Source: Pseudomonas defluvii (GTDB lineage Bacteria; Pseudomonadota; Gammaproteobacteria; Pseudomonadales; Pseudomonadaceae). Taken from it: a stretch of DNA of 64,000 nucleotides. The stretch lies in the NCBI RefSeq assembly GCF_001695625.1, contig NZ_MBPN01000002.1, positions 1-64,000 on the forward strand, given 5' to 3'. Positions 35,005 through 43,292 of this stretch are shown here, piece after piece. The stretch's first letter is position 1; each line of letters begins with the position of its first letter. The position numbers were made by a program, and so were the translations under genes. Under the pieces are notes generated by a model. It saw only the letters and a program-made list of their open reading frames with translations. It had not been told where the DNA came from and did not search any database.

Positions 35005-35466
35005 TTACGGTGTCACTTGATAGCCGCGCTGCTGCATGCACGTGCTGTAGGCAGAGGATGTACTGGCGCTGTTCTGGTCCGCATTGCGCCGGTCTTGGCG
35101 CCGGTCCTGGCGCTGCCGCGATCCACCGACCGCCATCCCGGCCACCGCGGCATTCTTGGCCTGGTTCTGCCGGTAGTCTTGCTTTACATCATCGTCGACC
35201 CGGTCATACACCTCGTCATGCTGACGCATACGCGCCCCGGCAACCGCCGCCCCCGCGACCGCGCCGGTAGCGGCACCACGGGCACGACCACCCGATTGCG
35301 TAGTGTTGGTGCTGCTGGCGCTGCCAGCCTGTGCCTGGCAGGCGCTGATGTCCTGCTGGACAGTCTCCGGGGACTGGCCCTTGAGCGGTGTGACGGTCTC
35401 GGCCGTGGCGCCAAGGCAAAACAGCGAGAGGAGCGTTGCTACACAGGGAACGAGGGCGGTTCTCAT
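35005..35466 (-). CDS. Secreted glycine-zipper protein (YMGG-like)
   Basis: A 153-residue protein. Residues 1-22 are a signal peptide (LVPCVATLLSLFCLGATAE). The mature part has SPETVQQDISACQAQAG, a glycine-zipper stretch (GGRARGAATGAVAGAAVAGA, residues ~58-77), then a Gln/Arg/Asp-rich region with a short second zipper (NAAVAGMAVGGS) and ends YSTCMQQRGYQVTP. The ISACQAQA and TCMQQRGY ends are common in small Pseudomonas envelope proteins. Function unknown; probably an outer-envelope or stress protein. Confidence 0.78.
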   Translation of the reverse strand: MRTALVPCVATLLSLFCLGATAETVTPLKGQSPETVQQDISACQAQAGSASSTNTTQSGGRARGAATGAVAGAAVAGARMRQHDEVYDRVDDDVKQDYRQNQAKNAAVAGMAVGGSRQRQDRRQDRRNADQNSASTSSAYSTCMQQRGYQVTP

Positions 35467-35594
35467 AAGGGCTCCACTGTCATTTAGCGTGGTCTTAGGA
35501 TTGAAGTCTAGCGCGACAGATCGACCCTCCCCCTACGGCTGGACCTACGGTCTCAAGGGCACAGCGCGGACGCTTCGCGATAGCTGACCCTGCG

Positions 35595-36044
35595 CTACTC
35601 ACTCCAGTGGAAGTTAACCGTGCCGGTTGACGCGCCGGCGAGCGCAATGCTGCGCCGCTGTTCACGGCCATCAGTGCGGGCAATCACAAGGTATTTGTCT
35701 GCCGGCAACTGTACATACACCAGCGGCCCTACCTGACTCAGCGACAGTACAGGCTTGCCACGTTCAGTCTGAATCACCAGATCGACATTGCTGACGTACT
35801 GGTTAGCGGGCCCCGTTGAAAAGGTCAGGTGCAGGTTATAGCCCTTCGTCTGCTGAAGGGCCGTCGACTCGTCCAGGCCAATGCCTCCGCTGAGGTAGCG
35901 GATTCCGTTCTGCTCCTGAGGTTCCAGTTGTACCGCCGAGCTATCGACTGTTTCTTCAGTCGTCGCGTACAGCATCGCTGAAGACAGCCCGAGCAGCAGC
36001 GCCAAGGCAAGCCTTGAACCTGTCAGTTTATGAGTGAATATCAT
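35595..36044 (-). CDS. Secreted carboxypeptidase-regulatory-like domain protein
   Basis: A 149-residue exported protein with a signal peptide (LALALLLGLSSAMLYA, cut near residue 27). The C-terminal ~85 residues (YNLHLTFSTGPANQYVSNVDLVIQ and on) look like a small beta-sandwich of the carboxypeptidase regulatory-like kind, with GPLVYVQLPADKYLVIA in the middle. Unknown function in the periplasm. It lies 43 bases downstream of the small lipoprotein gene and may be in one operon with it. Confidence 0.75.
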   Translation of the reverse strand: MIFTHKLTGSRLALALLLGLSSAMLYATTEETVDSSAVQLEPQEQNGIRYLSGGIGLDESTALQQTKGYNLHLTFSTGPANQYVSNVDLVIQTERGKPVLSLSQVGPLVYVQLPADKYLVIARTDGREQRRSIALAGASTGTVNFHWSE

Positions 36045-36087
36045 GATGGCGTGCTCCTTGATGCGCTAGCGCGCATAGGGGTGACAA

Positions 36088-36300
36088 CTACTTGGCTTCG
36101 TGGCCGATGATTCCGCCAATCGCGGCGCCGCCGACAGTGCCCATGGTGCTGCCCCCGGTCAAAACGGCACCACCGACAGCGCCAATGCCCGCGCCAATGG
36201 CCGTGTTACGCCCCTGTGTCGACATGCTCGGACAGCCACTCAGGCTGACGAGCAAACCCACCATCAAGGCGCTATACGTGAATCTGTGCAAGGTGCTCAT
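36088..36300 (-). CDS. Small glycine-zipper lipoprotein (OsmB-like)
   Basis: A 70-residue lipoprotein: signal ending LVSLSGC, so Cys23 would be lipidated. The rest is a continuous glycine zipper (AIGAGIGAVGGAVLTGGS, VGGAAIGGIIGHEAK) as in OsmB and YMGG-type proteins, which associate with the outer membrane. The ribosome site GGAG is six bases before the ATG and falls within the 3' arm of a perfect hairpin (36304-36319), which could control translation. Confidence 0.85.
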   Translation of the reverse strand: MSTLHRFTYSALMVGLLVSLSGCPSMSTQGRNTAIGAGIGAVGGAVLTGGSTMGTVGGAAIGGIIGHEAK

Positions 36301-36303
36301 ACT

Positions 36304-36319
36304 GTTCTCCGAGGAGAAC
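36304..36319 (-). promoter_or_regulatory. Hairpin that would hide the ribosome site of the small lipoprotein gene
   Basis: GTTCTCC at 36304-36310 and GGAGAAC at 36313-36319 form a perfect 7-base stem with a 2-base loop on the DNA. On the leftward mRNA the 3' arm contains the GGAG ribosome site six bases before the start codon at 36300. The loop is very tight, so the real RNA fold would open one or two pairs. Confidence 0.5.
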
Positions 36320-36544
36320 TGGCAGGGATCTACCTATGACCCAGCATGCGCGTGCCCGTCCGCCAGCGTCTGTGCGCTAGTACACGTAGGCCTATGTGTT
36401 TCAGCGAACAGACCCTGTGTCGCCAATCCCTCAGACTCAGGAAACGGAACGACACGGTGCCGGTTCGACACCGCGTTCCGATTGGCTCCGAGGCGTAGCG
36501 CGAGCAAAAGCCCTGCCCTGCACTCACGACAAAGGACGTACACC

Positions 36545-36829
36545 ATGGTCATTCATTTCAAGGTCGCCGGGCATCTCGCCTGCGGCCATCACGGCGACAA
36601 CCTCAGCGCCACACTTGAGCTTTCAAAGGTGAAATGCCGCAGTTGCCGTAACACCGATGCCTTCAAGGCAGCCCGCAGAGACCTGCGTAACGCCACGCGC
36701 CGTTCCGCACGGCACGCAAAGGGGGCTCACGCCATCAATGACTGGCGCGCGGACTGGCGGGCAAAACTCGCGGCGATGCCCGGTCGTCAGCGACTTCCAA
36801 GGGGATTCCACGGTCAATCATTCGCCTAG
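36545..36829 (+). CDS. Small Cys-rich protein, zinc-ribbon-like, unknown function
   Basis: A 94-residue basic protein starting MVIHFKVAGHLACGHHGDN with AAGGACG as ribosome site. It has LACGHHG at residues ~11-17 and KCRSCRN at ~30-36, a Cys/His plus CxxC spacing suggestive of a small zinc ribbon, then an Arg/Ala-rich helical tail (RRDLRNATRRSARHAKG). Similar small proteins exist in other Pseudomonas as far as I recall, but the function is unknown. It may bind nucleic acid. The frame is open well upstream but without family-like content. Confidence 0.6.
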   Translation: MVIHFKVAGHLACGHHGDNLSATLELSKVKCRSCRNTDAFKAARRDLRNATRRSARHAKGAHAINDWRADWRAKLAAMPGRQRLPRGFHGQSFA

Positions 36830-36999
36830 CAATGCAGGTGGCAACCGTTGGCCGGATGCCTCGTTTCGTCAGGGTATCCGGCTCACACGGGTGTCGAGCC
36901 AGACTGTGACGTTCCTGCAACAACGGTGGCAGCAAGGCTCAGGCACTCGCTGCCCCGTACGCTCGACCGCGAAGCCTGTAGACATCATCCGTCAAAATC

Positions 37000-37022
37000 A
37001 TATTTGATAATGATTATCAACA
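37000..37022. promoter_or_regulatory. Fur box upstream of the FecI-type sigma gene
   Basis: GATAATGATTATC at 37006-37018 is nearly the core of the Fur consensus (GATAATGATAATCATTATC) and sits about 60 bases before the sigma factor start. Iron-loaded Fur would repress the sigma/anti-sigma genes and, through them, the TonB receptor. Confidence 0.85.
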
Positions 37023-37079
37023 CGACTACTATCGCCACGCCTGATCGGGCAGTCATCGTGTTTAACGAGCGTGGTCGTT

Positions 37080-37586
37080 GTGTCAGAACACCGTCAAAAA
37101 CTTGAACTTTACCTCTCACACCGCAAGGCGCTGGTGGAGTATGCGTCGCCAATCGTGGGCTGTCGGTCCAAGGCTGAAGACGTGGTTCAAGAGGCCTGGC
37201 TGCGCTTCAATGACATCAACGCCGATCGAACACCCTTGGCTCAGCCCGTGGGTTACCTCTACCGTATTGTGCGTAACCTCGCCCTTGACCTGAATCGGCG
37301 CCTCTCCCGGGAAAACCGTCACCCGGCCAGCGAGGACGAGCTCGAAGGGTTGCCTTCTGAAAATCCTTCGCCAGAATGCGAAGCCCTCTACAGCGATGAG
37401 TTGCAGCAGCTTCAAAATGCCTTGGCCCAATTACCCGAGCGATCTCGCCAAGCGTTTGTCATGCACCGCTTGCACGGCATGACCTTCAAGGACATCGCAC
37501 AACGCCTGGGCATTTCCTTGAGCCTGGCCCATCAACTCGTTCGGGACGCCCTCACCTACTGCGCGGAGCAATTGAGCGATGACTGA
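37080..37586 (+). CDS. FecI-type ECF sigma factor
   Basis: A 168-residue iron-starvation sigma factor. Region 2 is visible as VGCRSKAEDVVQEAWLRF and PVGYLYRIVRNLALDLNRR; region 4 as ALAQLPERSRQAFVMHRLHGMTF and IAQRLGISLSLAHQLVRDAL. I take the GTG at 37080; another GTG at 37071 is possible. A Fur box lies just upstream. It heads a FecI-FecR-TonB-receptor cell-surface signalling set, so it should direct transcription of the downstream receptor when the receptor is loaded with its ligand. Confidence 0.92.
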   Translation: MSEHRQKLELYLSHRKALVEYASPIVGCRSKAEDVVQEAWLRFNDINADRTPLAQPVGYLYRIVRNLALDLNRRLSRENRHPASEDELEGLPSENPSPECEALYSDELQQLQNALAQLPERSRQAFVMHRLHGMTFKDIAQRLGISLSLAHQLVRDALTYCAEQLSDD

Positions 37587-37609
37587 CAACACGCCAGCGG
37601 TACGCCTGC

Positions 37610-38653
37610 ATGCCATTGCAGCAGGTGTTGCCCACACGACCTGCAACGCCCGTGCTTGAGCCTCGCGCCGAAACACCCGCGGCGGTGAACAGTCGTCCTG
37701 GGGATCCAGTCTGGGAAACGGCGCTGGACTGGTTCCTGCGCGTGCAGGAAAACCCTGCCGACCAAGCCTTGCACGATGAGCTGCAGGCCTGGCTTGAGGC
37801 GTCCCCTGCGCATTTGCGAGCCTATCGCAAGGCCGAGAAAGTCTGGCGGATAAGCGGGCAATTGATGAGCAGCCCCCTGCTCGATTGCCCTTTGCCTGCG
37901 CCGATCACCCCACCAGGCGCACGACGTCGCTGGCTGCGCCGCATGGTCGTCAGTGGCGCCGTGGCCGCCTGTGCGATGCTGTTGGTGCTCCCCGACTGGC
38001 AAGGCAACACTGCCGACTACAGCAGTCCTGTCGGCGAGCACCGCCAGGTCATCCTGAGCGATGGCAGCGTGGTGGAACTGGACAGCGGCAGCGCTATCGA
38101 TGTCCAGTTCAGCGCCGATAAACGCCAGGTAACCTTACTGCGCGGGCAAGCGTTCTTTTCCGTCAAGTCCCAGCCTCAGCGCGTGTTCCAGGTATCCGCC
38201 GAGGCGATAACCGTCACCGTCACCGGCACCGCCTTTGCCGTCGAGGTGTCGCCCGACACCATTGATGTGAGCGTGGCAAACGGCTCGGTCAATGTCGAAG
38301 ACCAACGTGGTCATGGCGCCACACTGGAACCGCTCAAGCCAGGCCAGCGCATCAGCTTCTTGCGTCAGGACCAGAGTATTCAACGCACCTCCATCCCCGT
38401 GGAGCAGATTGCGGCCTGGCGCCACTGGCAGATGTTGGTGATCGATCAGCCAGTGAGCGACGTCGTTGCACGCTTGCGTCCTTACCAACCTGGGCTGATC
38501 GTCCTCAACGACGAGGCGCTGGGCAAACGCCGGATCACCGCCGCGCTCGACCTGCGCTCGCCACGGCAAGCGTTGCAGGCAGCCATCGCCCCCTTGGGCG
38601 GCCATGTGACAACGTTGAGCCCCTACGTACTGATGGTGTCCGGCGCCGACTGA
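37610..38653 (+). CDS. FecR-type anti-sigma factor / signal transducer
   Basis: A 347-residue inner-membrane protein. The N-terminal cytoplasmic part has the DUF4880 pattern (ALDWFLRVQENPAD, LHDELQAWLEASPAHLRAYRKAEKVW); a membrane segment follows (~112-130, MVVSGAVAACAMLLVLP); the periplasmic FecR domain has GEHRQVILSDGSVVELDSGSAIDV, LLRGQAFFSVKS and PGQRISF; a STN-like end (PRQALQAAIAPLGG) closes it. It relays receptor occupancy to the sigma factor. The start is odd: an ATG at 37579 overlapping the sigma gene is in another frame and stops at 37659, and the ATG at 37610 has a weak ribosome site. Confidence 0.88.
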   Translation: MPLQQVLPTRPATPVLEPRAETPAAVNSRPGDPVWETALDWFLRVQENPADQALHDELQAWLEASPAHLRAYRKAEKVWRISGQLMSSPLLDCPLPAPITPPGARRRWLRRMVVSGAVAACAMLLVLPDWQGNTADYSSPVGEHRQVILSDGSVVELDSGSAIDVQFSADKRQVTLLRGQAFFSVKSQPQRVFQVSAEAITVTVTGTAFAVEVSPDTIDVSVANGSVNVEDQRGHGATLEPLKPGQRISFLRQDQSIQRTSIPVEQIAAWRHWQMLVIDQPVSDVVARLRPYQPGLIVLNDEALGKRRITAALDLRSPRQALQAAIAPLGGHVTTLSPYVLMVSGAD

Positions 38654-38680
38654 GTCGGTGCACTCCCCTCGCTGCGCCAA

Positions 38681-38704
38681 GCCTGAGCCTGAGCCTGAGC
38701 CTGA
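38681..38704. repeat. Four tandem copies of the hexanucleotide GCCTGA
   Basis: GCCTGA is repeated four times without interruption between the FecR stop codon and the terminator. Being hexameric and outside a gene, copy-number change would not alter any protein but could alter the spacing of the terminator. Confidence 0.8.
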
Positions 38705-38705
38705 C

Positions 38706-38737
38706 AATCGCCGCTTCATCGAATCGGCGATTTTTTT
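38706..38737 (+). terminator. Terminator after the FecR-type gene
   Basis: AATCGCCG at 38706-38713 and CGGCGATT at 38725-38732 form an 8-base stem with an 11-base loop, followed by five T. It separates the sigma/anti-sigma genes from the receptor gene, which must have its own (ECF-driven) promoter in 38738-38838. Confidence 0.88.
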
Positions 38738-38838
38738 ATTTATTTCTGGAAATTACGAAAGGTCGAGCGTCATTAACCTGAAGGCTACTGAAAACCATTC
38801 GCATTAGCGAGCCTGAATTTCACGTCACAGGTACACGA

Positions 38839-41643
38839 ATGTCCCGCTCGAAGCGCTCTGTCTCCTCTACGCCGCAGTCTTTCTTGCCCAAATCCAGTGT
38901 GCTCGCCCTGCTGATGACGCTGCCATACCTGGCGCACAGCGCGCCCACAGCGGCCACCACGGAGCTGCTGGCACCCTCGGCATACCGCACCTATTCGTTC
39001 GACATACCTGCCGGCTCACTGGGCAACGCGCTGATGCTGTTTGCCCAACAGTCGGGCGTGCAGGTCAGCGTCGAAAGCGCATTGCTGCAAGGGCTATCCT
39101 CAGGGAGAGTCAAGGGCCAAATCAGCCTGGAACAGGCACTGGCGCAACTGCTCACCGACAGTAACCTTGCCTGGCAACACAGCGCAGACAACGCCGTCTC
39201 GATCCATAGGCGCGATGCGGTCGATGTGCTGCAGTTGGACAGCACCCGCGTCAATGGCCAGGCCGCTGAGTATCAGGCGGACAGGACCATCGACCGACGA
39301 ACCATCGAATCACTGCCCAGCGGTAACGGCGACATCACCAGCCTGCTACGAACCAATCCCAGCGTGCAGTTCGACGACGGCCAGCTCTCGGGCAAAAGCC
39401 CCGGAGAGATCAGCCCGGCCAACGTCAGTATCAACGGCGCCCGTTACTGGCAGAACCTGTTTGTGGTCGATGGCATGAGCATAAACAACGATATCGACCC
39501 TGGTTCGACAACCAACAGTTATGACCAGGTTGAGGGGCGCAGCCAGGGGCTGGCACTGGACACTGATCTGCTGGATGAGATCAAGGTTTATGACAGCAAC
39601 GTGCCGGCCGCCTATGGCGGTTTCAATGGCGGGGTGATTGAGGCCAATACCCGTAACCCCAGCAAGGAACTGCACGGCAAAGTGTCGACTCAAATGACCC
39701 GCTCGTCCTGGACCCGTTATCACCTGGACAAGGACGACCCGGACCTGGATGAGTTCGAGGCAGGATATGGCACAGGCAATCAGCCGGAGTTCGACAAAGT
39801 CATCACCCGCGCCACGCTGGAAGGTCACCTGACCGACACGTTTGGCTTGATGGGCGGTTTCTCGCGCAAGGACTCCACCATCCCGACCCGCACCTTTGCC
39901 TTGAGCCACAACTCGGCTCAAGCCAATGAGGCGCACGAGCAGACACGCCGCATCGACAACTACTTCTTGAAGTCGGTCTGGCAGATCAACGATGACTGGG
40001 GCCTGGACGTCAACCTGACCCACGCGCCGGAAACCGCGCATACCTATGGCAACAATGCCTTGTATTCGGCCAGGAACACCACGGCAGGCGGCGAAAGCAT
40101 CGCAGCACGCTTGGTATGGAATGCCCCGCTGGCCAGGGTCGAGCAGAACCTGAGCTGGAGCCAACTGGAAAACTCTCGCTCATCCGAGTCTGACTACCTC
40201 ATCGCCTGGCGCTCTTCGACCACCAAGAACTGGAGCAACTCGACCACAGCCAGTGAAGGTGGCCTGGGTGACATCGAGCAGGAACAGAAAAACCTGAGCT
40301 ACAAGCTCAAGGCCGACTGGAACAGCTTCCGCACCTTTAGCCTTGAGCACACGCTGCAAACCGGCCTGGAGCTGTCACACAGTTCAACAGCCTATGACCG
40401 CTCTTCGCCCTATACCAGCTACGCCGTTTCAGGGATGACCAAGACCTCGACCTGTGTTGGCGACGACCCGCTGTGCTCGATCGGCAAGACCGTCAACGGC
40501 TGGGATGGGCAGTACGCAAAAACCAAAACCGTCACCCAAGGCAAAATTGACTTCGATACCCGCGCCTGGGCAGTCTTCCTTCAGGACGACATGCGCTGGG
40601 GGCGCTTGAAAGTCAGGCCTGGCGTACGTGTCGACGCCGATGACTACATGAATACGACCACGGTTGCCCCTCGCCTGGCGGTGGAACTGGACGTATTTGG
40701 CGACGGTCAGACCCGACTCACCGGCGGTGCCAACCGTTATTACGGGCGCAACCTTTCCGCCTATAGACTGCGCGACGGCATTGCGGCCCTGCAGAGCAAC
40801 TACACACGTGCCAGCCAAACGTCGGACTGGGTGTACACGTCCCGCGTGGCCAACGGCGCCAAATTCAACGAACTGGATGTACCCTACGACGATGAGCTGA
40901 CCCTGGGCCTGACACACATCCAGTGGAACACCGAGTTCGCGCTGAAGTACGTCAACCGCAAAGGCCATGACCAGATTTCACGGGCCTGGGGCGCCCAGAT
41001 TGGTCAACCCAGTACCGATACCCAGGTGCTGGCCCGCAACTACTTCACCTATTACAACGGCGGTGAGAGCGAGTCCGATATCTACACCCTGACCATCACC
41101 CCGCTGCGCGACTTCGCCTTGTGGGGTACACGCAGCAGCGGCCAGTTGGCGCTCGACTGGACCGAAGTGCAAAGCTCAGGGTTGTCCGATTACACCACCA
41201 GCATTGGCCTGCTGTATGTCGACGATCCCATCATTCAGTACCAGGGCACGTTCATGAACTATTCGGACCGCCCTGCCGAGAACTACAACCGGCCCTGGAC
41301 CGTACGCCTGACTACCCTCACTGAGATCCCCCAACTTAACCTGAAATGGGGCAACTTCCTGCGTTACCGCGATGGCTACCGGCGCATTGCCGGTACCGGT
41401 GAAACGGTCGATTACAACGGCCAGCAGGTACGCGTCTGGGAAGAAACCGATTACGCCGCCGCACTGACCTGGGACACCCGACTGGCCTGGGAACTGCCTA
41501 CTGCCAAGGATCAGGCACTGTTCGTCAATCTGGACGTGAGCAACCTGCTGGATAAAGCCATTGTCAGCAACACGGACAGTGACGACATTGCCACTTACGA
41601 GGTGGGCCGCCAGTTCATGGTTGAAGTGGGGTACCGGTTTTGA
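38839..41643 (+). CDS. TonB-dependent outer-membrane receptor with N-terminal signalling (STN) domain
   Basis: A 934-residue transducer. Signal peptide to about residue 35; STN domain ~50-105 (YSFDIPAGSLGNALMLFAQQSGVQV, LLTDSNLAWQHS); plug ~135-265 (TIDRRTIESLPSGNGDITSLLRTNPSVQ, NVSINGARYWQNLFVVDGMSINND, NVPAAYGGFNGGVIEANTRNP); then the 22-strand barrel ending in VEVGYRF with the terminal Phe of outer-membrane proteins. The STN domain signals to the FecR protein upstream. The substrate is unknown: the plug does not look like a common ferrisiderophore receptor. The diheme peroxidase gene that starts right after it hints at a redox-linked ligand. Confidence 0.9.
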   Translation: MSRSKRSVSSTPQSFLPKSSVLALLMTLPYLAHSAPTAATTELLAPSAYRTYSFDIPAGSLGNALMLFAQQSGVQVSVESALLQGLSSGRVKGQISLEQALAQLLTDSNLAWQHSADNAVSIHRRDAVDVLQLDSTRVNGQAAEYQADRTIDRRTIESLPSGNGDITSLLRTNPSVQFDDGQLSGKSPGEISPANVSINGARYWQNLFVVDGMSINNDIDPGSTTNSYDQVEGRSQGLALDTDLLDEIKVYDSNVPAAYGGFNGGVIEANTRNPSKELHGKVSTQMTRSSWTRYHLDKDDPDLDEFEAGYGTGNQPEFDKVITRATLEGHLTDTFGLMGGFSRKDSTIPTRTFALSHNSAQANEAHEQTRRIDNYFLKSVWQINDDWGLDVNLTHAPETAHTYGNNALYSARNTTAGGESIAARLVWNAPLARVEQNLSWSQLENSRSSESDYLIAWRSSTTKNWSNSTTASEGGLGDIEQEQKNLSYKLKADWNSFRTFSLEHTLQTGLELSHSSTAYDRSSPYTSYAVSGMTKTSTCVGDDPLCSIGKTVNGWDGQYAKTKTVTQGKIDFDTRAWAVFLQDDMRWGRLKVRPGVRVDADDYMNTTTVAPRLAVELDVFGDGQTRLTGGANRYYGRNLSAYRLRDGIAALQSNYTRASQTSDWVYTSRVANGAKFNELDVPYDDELTLGLTHIQWNTEFALKYVNRKGHDQISRAWGAQIGQPSTDTQVLARNYFTYYNGGESESDIYTLTITPLRDFALWGTRSSGQLALDWTEVQSSGLSDYTTSIGLLYVDDPIIQYQGTFMNYSDRPAENYNRPWTVRLTTLTEIPQLNLKWGNFLRYRDGYRRIAGTGETVDYNGQQVRVWEETDYAAALTWDTRLAWELPTAKDQALFVNLDVSNLLDKAIVSNTDSDDIATYEVGRQFMVEVGYRF

Positions 41644-41672
41644 ACGCACCTGCAGATGGACGCCCATTTGAC

Positions 41673-42809
41673 ATGAAGCGACCGCTCAGGCGCACCTTCC
41701 TGACTGCGGCCTGGCTTATGGCCTTGCCGCTGGCTGCCAACATAGCTGGTGCCGCCGAACCCTGCGAAGCCCTGGCAGGAACACTGCGCGCCTATCAAAC
41801 CTGTATCGGCCAGCTGTACCGTCAACCTGTCGCGCAATGGCCCGCGCCGCAGATTGACCCGGACGTGCCCTGGGAAGAAATGGGCCCCTTGCCTGAACGG
41901 GCCTCCTCCCCGCCCGAGAACCCCTACACCCAAGCCAAAGCGGCCTTGGGTGAGCGTCTGTTCAACGACCCGAAACTGTCCCGCTCCGGCCAGATTGCCT
42001 GCGCCTCCTGCCACGAACCCGACGAGGCATTTGCAGACGGACGCCGGGTTTCCTTCGGCCACGACCGTCAAAACGGTCGGCGCAACGCCCCCAGCGTGGT
42101 GATGAGCGGCTTTACCCGGCACCTGTTCTGGGACGGTCGCAGCACCAGCCTTGAGGCTCAGGCACTACGTCCCATCAACGACCACGTCGAGATGGCGTTC
42201 AGCACCGACGAACTGCTCTCACGCCTGAGCGCTGACGCCGAGTACCCCGGCCTCTTTGATCAGGCATTCGCCAGTAAAGGCCCGGTCACGGCCGAACGCA
42301 TTGCGCAGGCACTCGCCACCTACCAGCGCACACTGGTGACCGCTACCCGCAATACCGCGTTCGAGCAACTCCTGCGCGGTCGACCACAACGCATGAGCGA
42401 CGAGCAATTGCATGGCCTGCACCTGTTCCGTACCCAGGCTCGCTGCATGAACTGCCACTTCGGCCCGAGCCTGAGCGACGATCAGTTCCACAACCTGGGG
42501 CTGACCTATTACGGCCGCAAGTATCAAGACCTCGGACGCTACGAAGTGACTGGCAACGTCGACGATGTCGGTGCCTTCCGCACACCGTCACTGCGCCTGC
42601 TCAGCAAGACCGCACCGTGGATGCACAATGGTCTGTTCGTCAACCTGGAGGGCACCATCGCCCTGTACAACAGCGGCATGCCTCGACCACGACCGGCCGA
42701 GCAACAGAAAAATGATCCGCTGTTTCCCAAGACCAGTGATCGCCTGAAGCCGCTGGGGCTGGACATGGATGAACGCCGGGCACTGATGCGTTTTCTCGAA
42801 ACGCTGTAA
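41673..42809 (+). CDS. Diheme cytochrome c peroxidase family protein (MauG-like)
   Basis: A 378-residue periplasmic protein from ATG 41673 with a signal peptide (FLTAAWLMALPLAANIAGAAE). Two c-type heme sites are visible: CASCH (near residue 111) and CMNCH (near residue 260), and the protein has the FNDPKLSRSGQIACASCH context of the CcpA/MauG family. Such proteins reduce peroxide or oxidise protein side chains. The gene begins 30 bases after the receptor stop, so they are co-transcribed and likely iron-regulated; this is an unusual partner for a FecI-type receptor. A TTG overlapping the receptor stop is an alternative but less likely start. Confidence 0.9.
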   Translation: MKRPLRRTFLTAAWLMALPLAANIAGAAEPCEALAGTLRAYQTCIGQLYRQPVAQWPAPQIDPDVPWEEMGPLPERASSPPENPYTQAKAALGERLFNDPKLSRSGQIACASCHEPDEAFADGRRVSFGHDRQNGRRNAPSVVMSGFTRHLFWDGRSTSLEAQALRPINDHVEMAFSTDELLSRLSADAEYPGLFDQAFASKGPVTAERIAQALATYQRTLVTATRNTAFEQLLRGRPQRMSDEQLHGLHLFRTQARCMNCHFGPSLSDDQFHNLGLTYYGRKYQDLGRYEVTGNVDDVGAFRTPSLRLLSKTAPWMHNGLFVNLEGTIALYNSGMPRPRPAEQQKNDPLFPKTSDRLKPLGLDMDERRALMRFLETL

Positions 42810-42841
42810 AACCAGCGTTTGACCAGACCTGCGGCCAGGCA

Positions 42842-43282
42842 TCACACGTTCAGCAGGAACATGGCCTTGGCCAGAAACAGGATGCCGAGCATGTGCAACA
42901 GCACGCTGAGATGGAGCCACCGTGATCGTGATGCGGTCATGCGGCCGGTGCGCATCAGGTACACCACGCCGATGAACTGCACGAGGATACTCAGGGCCAG
43001 GCCGATTTTCAGCGCCATCATGGTCCCGAGGCTGCTGCCCAAGGGATTGTGCAGCACCGCGCGATACTGCCAGGCCAACCCCAGGCCTGCACCGTAAAGC
43101 ACCGGTATCACCCAGCGCATGACACTGCGCGCACGCAGGCCCAAGGCTTTGGACAACTGCTCGCGCGGGGCCTGCTCCAGTTGTCGGGTCACCCGACTGA
43201 GGATCATCACCTCAAAAAAAACACCGCCAATGAAAAAGGCTGCCACCGTCAGGTGGATAAACTTCAACAACAGGTAACTCAT
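42842..43282 (-). CDS. Small four-helix membrane protein, CopD-like
   Basis: A 146-residue membrane protein starting MSYLLLKFIHLTVAAFFIGGVFFEV, with four hydrophobic segments and conserved-looking histidines in helices 1 and 4 (IHLTVAAFF, LHLSVLLHMLGI), a pattern seen in CopD and related DUF proteins that may bind heme or copper. It begins 10 bases after the NnrS-like gene ends, so the two form an operon. It converges on the diheme peroxidase gene. Confidence 0.75.
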   Translation of the reverse strand: MSYLLLKFIHLTVAAFFIGGVFFEVMILSRVTRQLEQAPREQLSKALGLRARSVMRWVIPVLYGAGLGLAWQYRAVLHNPLGSSLGTMMALKIGLALSILVQFIGVVYLMRTGRMTASRSRWLHLSVLLHMLGILFLAKAMFLLNV

Positions 43283-43292
43283 AGCGTCTCCA

